From NCBI GenBank assembly GCA_044375415.1, contig JBILMS010000013.1, positions 1-57,667 of the forward strand: DNA of 57,667 nt, read 5' to 3'. This document shows positions 50,179 to 57,667 of this stretch, piece by piece (the first letter of the stretch is position 1; each line of letters opens with the position of its first letter). Both the position numbers and the translations under genes were made by a program. The notes beneath the pieces are model-generated. The model worked only from the letters and a program-made list of their open reading frames with translations, made no database searches and was not told the DNA's origin. Source of the DNA: JAWXBG01 sp044375415 (GTDB taxonomy: Bacteria > Bacteroidota > Bacteroidia > Flavobacteriales_D > Sanyastnellaceae).

Positions 50179-52995
50179 ATGAAAACAAAGGTGGTAAAGC
50201 GTGTGAAAAACACAGAAGAGAAAGAGGCTGAAAACTGCATCAGTATTAGGGGTGCGCGTGTTCATAATCTGAAAAATATTGATGTAGATATACCCCGCAA
50301 TAAAATGGTGGTGATCACCGGTTTGAGCGGATCAGGGAAATCTTCTCTGGCTTTTGATACATTATTTGCCGAAGGTCAGCGCAGATATGTCGAAAGTCTA
50401 TCAAGTTATGCCCGACAATTTCTAGATCGTCTGGATAAACCGGACGTAGATTCTATAAAGGGAATTAGTCCCGCTATAGCTATTGAACAAAAAGTAACGT
50501 CTAGAACTTCCAGATCCACCGTTGGCACAAATACAGAGATCTACGACTACTTAAAACTTCTCTACGCTCGAATTGGAAGAACATTTTCTCCTATTTCCGG
50601 CAAGGAGGTAACCAGACACAAAACGTCGGACGTTCTAGATTACATACAAACATTAAAAGAGGAAACAAGGTTGTTGATCCTCTCCCCTATTGAACCGGAT
50701 AAAAAACAAAACATTCTTCAAAGGATAGAATCTCTGGGTCAACAGGGTTTTACCCGTATTCGTATCGACAAGGAAATTGTAAATATTGAGGAACTTCCCA
50801 AGAGTGTTTCTAAAAAAGCCAGGATTGAACTCTTGGTCGACCGAACTTCTGCATCCAAAGAAGAAGATAATCTCAACCGCCTTGCCGACTCTATCGAAAG
50901 TGCTTTCTTCGAAGGGCAGGGAACATGCATTGTCGAAGAACACGATACCGGCAAACGTCGCGAATTCTCAAATAAGTTCGAAGCAGACGGTGTAAGCTTC
51001 GAAATACCGGATGTCAATTTTTTTACATTTAATAATCCCGTCGGAGCCTGCAAAAGATGCGAGGGTTTTGGAAGTATCATTGGAATTGATGAAAATTTGG
51101 TTGTTCCCGATCAACGTCTAAGTATTTACCAAGATGCGATAGTATGCTGGAGAGGTGAAAAGATGAGTGAGTGGAAAAAAGACCTGATTCGCAAGGCCGC
51201 CAAATTCGACTTCCCTGTGCATAAACCTTATCGAGATCTCAGTGCTGCACAAAAATCAGATCTCTGGGGTGGCAATTCATACTTCGCCGGTATAGATGCC
51301 TTCTTCAAGTTCGTAGAAAGTGAGTCATATAAGATACAGTATCGTGTAATGCTCAGCCGGTACCGCGGTAAAACAACGTGCCCCGATTGTGAGGGCACGC
51401 GATTGAGAAAAGATGCGTCGTATGTAAAAGTCAACGGTAAAAGCATACAAGAGTTGGTAAGTATGCCCGTAAAAGAATGTCTTCCGTTTTTTGAGAATTT
51501 AAAATTGAGCAAAACGGAGCAAGAAATTTCGCATAGAATCCAAACCGAGATTAAAAACCGTCTTCAGTATCTGGCTGATGTAGGATTAAATTATCTAACC
51601 ATGAATAGACTTTCGAGCAGTCTCAGTGGTGGAGAGTCTCAACGCATCAACCTTGCAACGACCTTGGGTAGTGCATTGGTAGGATCCATGTATATATTGG
51701 ACGAACCAAGCATTGGCCTGCACCCGAGGGATACGGATCGACTTATTAAAGTGCTGAAGGGTTTACGTGAGCAAGGAAACAGTGTGATCATTGTAGAACA
51801 CGATGAAGAGATCATGCGTTCCTCCGATTACATAATAGATATGGGACCGGAGGCCGGCTCTAGAGGAGGTCAGGTTGTATTTGCCGGAGAACCTAAAGAC
51901 CTAGTTAAATCAGGTAAAACCCTAACATCTGATTATCTGAATGGCACCAAAAAAATCTATTCGTTTTCAAAACGAAAAGTCTCCAAAGACAAATTAGTGA
52001 TCCGTGGGGCTCGAGAGCATAATCTTAAAAACATTGATGTTGAAATTCCGTTGCGCACTTTCACCGTTATAAGTGGCGTCAGCGGCTCCGGTAAATCCAC
52101 CTTGATTAAAAATATCCTCTACCCTGCCCTTATGAGGGAACGAGGCGAATTTACCTCCGAACAATCGGGGAAATTTGATGCGCTGGAAGGCGATGTAAAA
52201 ACCATTCAGGCCGTAGAGTGGGTAGACCAAAACCCAATAGGAAAAAGTAGCCGCAGCAATCCCGTGACCTACGTAAAAGCTTTTGATGAAATTCGGAATT
52301 TGTATAGTTCAATGCCTTTAGCGAAACAGAGAATGTACAAACCCGGACATTTCTCATTTAATACGGAAGGTGGTCGTTGTGAGCATTGCGAAGGTGAAGG
52401 ATACCAGACTATTGAAATGCAGTTTATGGCTGATATACGTCTACTCTGTGATGCATGTAAAGGCAAACGATTTAAAGAAGAGGTATTAGAAATAACCTAC
52501 CGCGAAAAAAACATCAGCGACATCCTCAATTTGACCGTTGATGATGCGATCGATTTTTTTAATGCGGGTGAAAAATCTTCAACACTCAAAAACCTGCTGC
52601 AAAAATTAGAGCCTCTTCAAGAAGTAGGACTGGGCTATATAACTTTAGGGCAAAGCAGCAGTTCGCTCAGCGGCGGGGAAGCCCAACGTATTAAACTGGC
52701 ATCTTTTCTCGGGAAGGGAAGCAGTCAGGGACATACTTTATTCATTTTCGATGAACCCACTACAGGCCTGCATTTTCACGATGTAAATAAGCTAATGGCA
52801 AGCTTTGATGCGCTTCTAAATAAGGGCCACAGCATTTTGGCCATCGAGCACAATCCGGATGTCATAAGGTCTGCCGATTGGCTCATTGACCTTGGTCCCG
52901 AAGGAGGAGATGAAGGAGGAGAACTCTTGTTTGCGGGTGTTCCGGATAAAATAGCGTCCGTAAAACGAAGTCATACCGCCAATTTTGTATTCTGA
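50179..52995 (+). CDS. uvrA: Excinuclease ABC subunit A
   Basis: A 938-aa tandem ABC ATPase that scans DNA for lesions and loads UvrB in nucleotide excision repair. Walker A motifs GLSGSGKSS (about residue 47) and GVSGSGKST (about residue 632), and two signatures SSLSGGESQR and SSLSGGEAQR, are all intact. The CXXC pairs CKRCEGFG, CPDCEG, CEHCEGEG and CDACKG are present. The CPxC pair usual in the first zinc module (about residue 265-275) is replaced by FSNKFEADG-like text, as I recall for other Bacteroidota. Full length. Confidence 0.96.
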   Translation: MKTKVVKRVKNTEEKEAENCISIRGARVHNLKNIDVDIPRNKMVVITGLSGSGKSSLAFDTLFAEGQRRYVESLSSYARQFLDRLDKPDVDSIKGISPAIAIEQKVTSRTSRSTVGTNTEIYDYLKLLYARIGRTFSPISGKEVTRHKTSDVLDYIQTLKEETRLLILSPIEPDKKQNILQRIESLGQQGFTRIRIDKEIVNIEELPKSVSKKARIELLVDRTSASKEEDNLNRLADSIESAFFEGQGTCIVEEHDTGKRREFSNKFEADGVSFEIPDVNFFTFNNPVGACKRCEGFGSIIGIDENLVVPDQRLSIYQDAIVCWRGEKMSEWKKDLIRKAAKFDFPVHKPYRDLSAAQKSDLWGGNSYFAGIDAFFKFVESESYKIQYRVMLSRYRGKTTCPDCEGTRLRKDASYVKVNGKSIQELVSMPVKECLPFFENLKLSKTEQEISHRIQTEIKNRLQYLADVGLNYLTMNRLSSSLSGGESQRINLATTLGSALVGSMYILDEPSIGLHPRDTDRLIKVLKGLREQGNSVIIVEHDEEIMRSSDYIIDMGPEAGSRGGQVVFAGEPKDLVKSGKTLTSDYLNGTKKIYSFSKRKVSKDKLVIRGAREHNLKNIDVEIPLRTFTVISGVSGSGKSTLIKNILYPALMRERGEFTSEQSGKFDALEGDVKTIQAVEWVDQNPIGKSSRSNPVTYVKAFDEIRNLYSSMPLAKQRMYKPGHFSFNTEGGRCEHCEGEGYQTIEMQFMADIRLLCDACKGKRFKEEVLEITYREKNISDILNLTVDDAIDFFNAGEKSSTLKNLLQKLEPLQEVGLGYITLGQSSSSLSGGEAQRIKLASFLGKGSSQGHTLFIFDEPTTGLHFHDVNKLMASFDALLNKGHSILAIEHNPDVIRSADWLIDLGPEGGDEGGELLFAGVPDKIASVKRSHTANFVF

Positions 52996-53083
52996 AAATA
53001 AAGCTTCCCAAAAGAATCTAAATTTGAACTGAACACAGTTGATGGGTCCGAAGTTTGAAGTAGAGAATGAATAATATTGAAGT

Positions 53084-53590
53084 ATGAAATCTAAACAGTT
53101 TTTTACAGTCGTGATTTTGGGTGGTTCCATCTTAAGTGGATGCAGTCAGTCGAATCCTAATCTTTCATCAAAACCATTAATAAATATGAGCGATACATCC
53201 AAAATTGTTAAGTCGGAAGAAGAGTGGAAAAAAACTCTTACCGAAGAGGAGTTTAATGTTCTCAGAAAACATGGGACAGAAAGAGCTTTCACAGGTGATT
53301 TCTACAACCACCACGAAAAAGGTGTTTATACCTGTGCGGCCTGTGGAACTGATCTATTCACCTCCGAAACGAAATTCGAAAGCGGTACTGGTTGGCCTAG
53401 CTATTATCAACCTGCCAACGAAAAGTGCGTAGAGGAAACTATCGATAAAAGTTTCGGTATGGTCAGAGTTGAGGTACACTGCGCAAAATGCGGCGGTCAT
53501 CTAGGTCATAAGTTCGACGATGGTCCGAACCCCACTGGCTTGAGGTATTGTATAAACAGCATTTCGCTTGATTTCAAAAAGGAAGAATAG
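53084..53590 (+). CDS. msrB: Peptide-methionine (R)-S-oxide reductase, predicted lipoprotein
   Basis: A 168-aa enzyme that repairs R-methionine sulfoxide in proteins. A lipoprotein signal (FFTVVILGGSILSGC; Cys23) suggests that it acts at the cell envelope. The zinc CXXC pairs are CAACG and CAKCGG, the signature SGTGWPSYYQP is present, and the catalytic Cys is in LRYCINSISLDF. Followed by a bidirectional terminator. Confidence 0.95.
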   Translation: MKSKQFFTVVILGGSILSGCSQSNPNLSSKPLINMSDTSKIVKSEEEWKKTLTEEEFNVLRKHGTERAFTGDFYNHHEKGVYTCAACGTDLFTSETKFESGTGWPSYYQPANEKCVEETIDKSFGMVRVEVHCAKCGGHLGHKFDDGPNPTGLRYCINSISLDFKKEE

Positions 53591-53607
53591 AAATTTTTGA
53601 TCTTAAT

Positions 53608-53640
53608 AAAAAAGCCACTTTTTACAAAGTGGCTTTTTTT
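53608..53640. terminator. Bidirectional terminator after msrB
   Basis: A-rich AAAAAAGCCACTTT, loop TTAC, then AAAGTGGCTTTTTTT. A stem of about 14 pairs between the convergent msrB and the secreted protein gene. Confidence 0.92.
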
Positions 53641-53662
53641 ATTTTCGGAATTGAATGTCCTT

Positions 53663-54250
53663 TTATTTACCGGCACTCACTTTAATATCGTGCTGCTGGA
53701 AATTCTCTCCTGCGGCTGTTCTGCCTTGGATACTAAAATTAGCAGAAATTTTTCCAGCGGAGGTCAACTGCATTATGAGAATTTTCTTAGATGGCCCGCA
53801 AAACACCTGACGATGATCCGGAGTGCAGAACCAAGCACCATCCTTGGTAAGAATGGGGCCACCCGACTCTTCAAATGCAGTGAAATCCATCAGAAAATTA
53901 TTTACATAGTTGTCGTAGTTATCTTCTGAACCAATGGTCATCCAAGAGTCGCAAGCGAGTTTTGGATCTTCTTGGGCTGCTTTTTTATTCACGGAGATGG
54001 ACATCGCTCCTCCGTATGAACTCTGATAGAAGGGTTTTGTAGATTCGATGCTCATGGGGTGCTCGGCATCTCCGAAAACTACATGGACCTGATCTTTTTC
54101 ATTCACAAGCTCGATATATATGCGGTATGTGGTTCCGTCGACAGCACCTTTATTATCGACCTTCTCCACAACTACACCTTTGTATTGTGCCATCACCGCG
54201 CAAGACATAAACGCTCCTGCGACCATCAAAAAGTATCTTTTTGAATTCAT
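53663..54250 (-). CDS. Small secreted protein of unknown function, adhesin-operon member
   Basis: A 195-aa exported protein with a signal peptide (MNSKRYFLMVAGAFMSCAVMA). The mature part reads GAVDGTTYRIYIELVNEKDQ, then CDSWMTIGSEDNY, a pattern I have seen as a repeat domain in large Bacteroidota secreted proteins, here as a single free unit. It follows PorP/SprF by 42 nt and the SprB-repeat adhesin, so is likely made with them and may be a surface partner. Confidence 0.72.
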   Translation of the reverse strand: MNSKRYFLMVAGAFMSCAVMAQYKGVVVEKVDNKGAVDGTTYRIYIELVNEKDQVHVVFGDAEHPMSIESTKPFYQSSYGGAMSISVNKKAAQEDPKLACDSWMTIGSEDNYDNYVNNFLMDFTAFEESGGPILTKDGAWFCTPDHRQVFCGPSKKILIMQLTSAGKISANFSIQGRTAAGENFQQHDIKVSAGK

Positions 54251-54292
54251 TTCTATAATTTTTTTAGACTAAGGTCAATAATGTTGCCAAAT

Positions 54293-55258
54293 CTATTTGA
54301 TGATTCGACCTCGATCCAAAATTTTTGGTCCTAAAAGCGATTTATTCACAAAACGACCTTTTTTCCTAGGTATGAGGTAACCCAAAGTCAACTCGTGTGT
54401 GTGAGGTGAAAACGCAGCGGCATTACTCGTGGTTATATCGTACGAGTAATTAAGCGTGAATCCCATGTACTGCCCACCAATCAACACTGCAATTGCGTCT
54501 TTTGGTCGGAAAGTGAGGCCACCCCAAACGCGATCCATATAGTTTCCTTTGATATTGATATCCATTTGAACCGGAGTAACCGAAGTAAACTTAATCAAAC
54601 CGCTACCCTGGATGTCCCAGTAATCGTCGATCAAATATTTGTAAGACCCCATGATTAAAAAGTGACGGGCGTTTCTATTGGAACCCTCGTCTACCAATGA
54701 TTCCAAACCCAGTTTAGTCTGAATAAGTTGTGGCACTGAGAACCCGAAGTAATACTGTGGGCCATAAACCAAAAATCCAAAATTAGCATCGAAGTTAAAA
54801 TTGTTTTCAGCCTGAAAACCATTTAAAGCCTGATCGGTTTGATCATAAACAACCAATTTTGAATTGTCGAAAGAAAATTGACTCAGCACGGCACTTAAAC
54901 CGAAAGACACTGCATCATAATTATTGAGATCAATGCTATATGACCCGGTAAATTCAGCTCCTGTGCGAGAAACGGCTCCACCTGTTTTATCGCTGAAGAA
55001 CATCCCTCCTACTCCAAAGTTGTTGCGCAGTCCTGTATGCCCGCTAAGCGTATAGGTTACAGGTGCACCCTTGAATCCAGCCCATTGATTGCGGTAGCTA
55101 GCATAAATCGGGGTATACGACTCTGTTCCGGCCGCAGCTGGATTAATCATATACGTGTTGATCGGAAATTGCGTCCTTCTAAAAAGTTGCTGCGCACTCA
55201 CTCGAGATGCGGATATCATCCCAAGGAGTAAAAGGCAGCAAATAGTAAATCTTTTCAT
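54293..55258 (-). CDS. PorP/SprF-family type IX secretion membrane protein
   Basis: A 321-aa outer-membrane barrel protein. Signal peptide MKRFTICCLLLLGMISASRVSA. The N-terminus of the mature part reads INTYMINPAAAGTESYTPIYASYRNQWAGF, the family hallmark, followed by GGMFFSDKTGGAVSRTG. PorP/SprF proteins are T9SS accessories that hold or attach specific large type B cargo. It follows the giant SprB-repeat protein by 19 nt, which is the usual operon order. Confidence 0.93.
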   Translation of the reverse strand: MKRFTICCLLLLGMISASRVSAQQLFRRTQFPINTYMINPAAAGTESYTPIYASYRNQWAGFKGAPVTYTLSGHTGLRNNFGVGGMFFSDKTGGAVSRTGAEFTGSYSIDLNNYDAVSFGLSAVLSQFSFDNSKLVVYDQTDQALNGFQAENNFNFDANFGFLVYGPQYYFGFSVPQLIQTKLGLESLVDEGSNRNARHFLIMGSYKYLIDDYWDIQGSGLIKFTSVTPVQMDINIKGNYMDRVWGGLTFRPKDAIAVLIGGQYMGFTLNYSYDITTSNAAAFSPHTHELTLGYLIPRKKGRFVNKSLLGPKILDRGRIIK

Positions 55259-55277
55259 GTCTTTATCCCTGAGAGTA

Positions 55278-57667
55278 TTAATATTTAATCGTTACAGTTC
55301 CCATGAGGGGATCTTTACTCGAATCGTATTCAATAAGGAAGTAATAATCTGCCACCGGCAATTTCTCCCCTTTGTATGTTCCCTCCCATGGGCTCTGATA
55401 GCCTTTGGATTCGAAAACAACTTGGCCCCATCGATTGAAAACCTGAACATTTGCTGTTGGGAAATACTCAAGACCGCCAACAAGCCACACATCATTCACA
55501 CCATCTCCATTCGGTGTTAGAGCATTAGTCAGGAAAAAGCACCCAATAGTTGGCTCTACAAATACACTTGCGCTGAGCGTACATCCAATAGAGTCGACTA
55601 CAGTAACCGTGTATTGCAGATTGGGTGATAAACCAACAGCCGTAGGTGTCGTTTGTTCCATTATATCATCCCAGAGGTATGTAATGGGTAAATTACCATT
55701 TTGAACAGCTACCGTGGCCGTTCCATCCTGCTCATTCCAACAAGATTCGGGCGAGGAGAATGTGGTAAGCACCATATCGGTGATAGTGGCAGGTATGACA
55801 TCGATCTCCTGAACAACAGAACAATCCGATTCATCGAATACGGTTATTGTAATAAGACCTTCGCCTATTCCCGGAACAGTGAAAGTGAGGCTATCGTTTT
55901 CTACAATTTCAAGTTCTTCGGGTTCAAATACCGTTGTTAATGTTCCTGTACCACCACTCACTTCTACAACCATGCCGCCATCGAACATCCCTGTACACGT
56001 TGGGGGAGTCAATAGAAAATCCACCACAATTGGCTCCGGTTCATTAATTGCATAGCTGATTGTATCTGTGCAGCCTCTTATATCGGTAATGACCACTATA
56101 TAAGACGCATCAGCACAAAGTCCATCCAATTCATAGGGATTCGGATCGAGTGTTCCGGCATTATTAGTAATGATAGGTTGCACTACTTCCCAATTGTAAG
56201 GAGGTGTACCGCCCAGGGCTTGGAAAGAAGCAAGTCCATCACAATCTCCACCACAACCCACATTTTGTGTATTCACCACAAATGCTTCCATGAGCGCGGG
56301 TTCTAAAATGTCTATGCTACCCTCATCTGTACATCCATTTTCATCTTGAATGGTATAGGTGTACGTGGTAGGAGGAAGATTTTCAATGGTTACCGGCAAC
56401 ACTAGATTGTCCGGTATTAACATGATTTCTCCCGTACCGCCGGTAGCTCCAACAAATACAATTCCATTGTTTGAAGAATAACAAGTAACATCGGTTCCAA
56501 CGAGATTGATTACCAATTCATCCGGTGATTCAATCACTATACCTGTAATCGTTTCCACACAATTTTGATCGTCGGTAATAGTCACAGAATAAGTGTTCGC
56601 AGGAAGTGCGGTATAACTCACGTCTGCCGGACCTTCTGTCTCAATACCTGTATTTGGCGAAATCGCATAGATATATGGAGAAGTACCTCCGGTGATATCT
56701 GTTACGAAAATCTCACCATCAGATTGACCAAAACAAGTAACAGATGAATCCGTTACTGTGTATGTTATATCGGACGGCTCAATAATCATAATTGAATCTA
56801 TAAGTATTGGACATCCATTGTCGTCAGTAATTTCTAGTTGATACATGCCGGCGGGTAATGCACAAGGGTTGGCCATAGCTGCACCACTGTCCATGTCGGT
56901 AACTACCTCGGTAAAAGGAGCCGTACCACCGGTTATGTCCGAATCAATACAACCGTCAGTACCACCAAAACAATTGACATTGGTAATATTTGTGTCGGCA
57001 GTGAAGGGAGCCGGCTCAACAATAGTAATCTGTGCTGACACTTCACAGAGATTTTCGTCTACCACTAAAATATCGTAAGTTCCTTGATCAATACCTGTAG
57101 CGTTCAAATTAATAGGCCCCGGTTGCACTGTTTCCACGGGAATATTTCCTTGAGGAGTCCATGTAACTGTAAGATCTCCGGTACCGCCGGTAGTACTTCC
57201 TGTGATAGTTCCATCTGCCTGACCGTAGCACAAAACATCGGTGGATGTTATATCTAATTCCAACTCTACAGGACAGTTCAATGTTTCTGCACTTGATGCC
57301 GAGCAGTCATTATCGTCAGTCAAACTAAATGAATATTGTCCACAAAGCAAATCTGTGAGCGCAGTGCCGCAAGGAACAGATTGTGCGGCACCACCGTTGT
57401 ATGTATAGGTCAATGTGTAAGGCTCTGTTCCACCATCACAAACCGTAGAAATTGAACCGTCATTGTCACCAAAACAAGAGATTTCATTCAGAACATCTGT
57501 TGTAATTGTGAGCAAATCGGGCACCGGATTGATAGTGAAAACAAGAGATGTATCGCGACATCCTACGCTGTCGATCATACTCATGTAGTAATCACCAGGG
57601 ATTAAGTCATCAATAATCAAGTCGCCGGTGATCTCATCATAAGAACTGATCACTGCATCGCTCAGTT
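55278..57667 (-). CDS. Giant surface adhesin with SprB-like repeats and T9SS type B sorting domain (5' end outside window)
   Basis: The visible part is 796 codons and open to the window edge; an apparent start at 57653 (GTG) is in the middle of the frame and the protein surely continues. Eight SprB-like repeats of about 85 residues are visible, each with a CxGxxDGxI...GGTxPY-type core (for example CYGQADGTITG, CFGQSDGEIFV). The C-terminus is the gliding motility-associated/CHU_C type B tail: LTPNGDGVNDVW, then NRWGQVVFES and YYFLIEYDSS. Exported by T9SS and held on the surface, probably through PorP/SprF encoded next to it. Role in gliding or adhesion inferred. Confidence 0.93.
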   Translation of the reverse strand, partial: LSDAVISSYDEITGDLIIDDLIPGDYYMSMIDSVGCRDTSLVFTINPVPDLLTITTDVLNEISCFGDNDGSISTVCDGGTEPYTLTYTYNGGAAQSVPCGTALTDLLCGQYSFSLTDDNDCSASSAETLNCPVELELDITSTDVLCYGQADGTITGSTTGGTGDLTVTWTPQGNIPVETVQPGPINLNATGIDQGTYDILVVDENLCEVSAQITIVEPAPFTADTNITNVNCFGGTDGCIDSDITGGTAPFTEVVTDMDSGAAMANPCALPAGMYQLEITDDNGCPILIDSIMIIEPSDITYTVTDSSVTCFGQSDGEIFVTDITGGTSPYIYAISPNTGIETEGPADVSYTALPANTYSVTITDDQNCVETITGIVIESPDELVINLVGTDVTCYSSNNGIVFVGATGGTGEIMLIPDNLVLPVTIENLPPTTYTYTIQDENGCTDEGSIDILEPALMEAFVVNTQNVGCGGDCDGLASFQALGGTPPYNWEVVQPIITNNAGTLDPNPYELDGLCADASYIVVITDIRGCTDTISYAINEPEPIVVDFLLTPPTCTGMFDGGMVVEVSGGTGTLTTVFEPEELEIVENDSLTFTVPGIGEGLITITVFDESDCSVVQEIDVIPATITDMVLTTFSSPESCWNEQDGTATVAVQNGNLPITYLWDDIMEQTTPTAVGLSPNLQYTVTVVDSIGCTLSASVFVEPTIGCFFLTNALTPNGDGVNDVWLVGGLEYFPTANVQVFNRWGQVVFESKGYQSPWEGTYKGEKLPVADYYFLIEYDSSKDPLMGTVTIKY

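Overview
The window is a gene-dense, AT-leaning stretch of a Bacteroidota chromosome, most likely a marine Flavobacteriales/Cryomorphaceae-like bacterium. The evidence: several type IX secretion (T9SS) cargo proteins with type A or type B C-terminal sorting domains, a PorP/SprF-family protein, a DNA polymerase III alpha subunit with a built-in N-terminal exonuclease, -7 promoter boxes of the Bacteroidota form TAnnTTTG, and an almost complete lack of Shine-Dalgarno sequences. Most of the window is ordinary housekeeping chromosome. I see no prophage, CRISPR array, integrase or complete insertion sequence.

Layout. 1-5.2 kb (minus strand): dnaE (3' part cut off by the window), a MATE exporter, trmH and HU. 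5.5-9.6 kb: a secreted cupredoxin, a PagL-like lipid A deacylase, an APC permease and a conserved unknown. 9.7-11.2 kb: DUF6913-dapA pair. 11.3-13.8 kb (minus): a DUF2892 membrane protein, then an overlapping operon of an outer-membrane protein, a group III truncated haemoglobin and a class III aminotransferase. 14.0-16.8 kb: rpsP-rimM and a PIN-PhoH ATPase. 16.9-24.6 kb (minus): GNAT acetyltransferase, a five-haem T9SS-exported cytochrome, dciA-recF and a very large TraB/GumN protein. 24.9-29.5 kb: TPR protein-ribH, facing a redoxin-like protein, two metallopeptidases and a small unknown. 29.53 kb: SRP RNA. 29.7-36.8 kb: a MopE-motif T9SS protein, a DUF4249-like lipoprotein, a divergent acyl-CoA reductase/ferredoxin pair, an Smr protein and a beta-lactamase-fold hydrolase. 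36.9 kb: tRNA-Arg(ACG). 37.1-41.9 kb: a triple beta-helix surface protein and an outer-membrane protein. 42-49 kb: an exonuclease-GIY-YIG fusion, DUF2461, a GT-C glycosyltransferase, an acyl-CoA carboxylase beta subunit, a MITE and a substrate-binding lipoprotein. 49-53.6 kb: an ECF sigma factor with a small conserved partner, uvrA and msrB. 53.7-57.7 kb: a surface-adhesin operon with SprB-like repeats, PorP/SprF and a small secreted protein.

The themes are genome maintenance (polymerase/proofreading, recF-dciA, two nucleotide-excision-type nucleases), T9SS-dependent surface display including two redox proteins (cupredoxin, multihaem cytochrome), and repair or quenching of oxidative damage (msrB, truncated globin). 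No single undescribed system stands out. The signals most worth following are: (1) a perfect 8-nt Shine-Dalgarno in front of the ECF sigma factor, in a lineage whose ribosomes normally ignore such sites; (2) a G7 tract inside an inverted repeat in the HU promoter spacer; (3) face-to-face promoters between the acyl-CoA reductase and ferredoxin genes; (4) intrinsic terminators placed about 10 nt before trmH and rimM; (5) a 206-bp TTAA-flanked MITE; and (6) a multihaem cytochrome carrying a T9SS export tail.

Starts were moved from the longest possible frame wherever a promoter box, signal peptide or overlap argued for an internal start; this is stated entry by entry.
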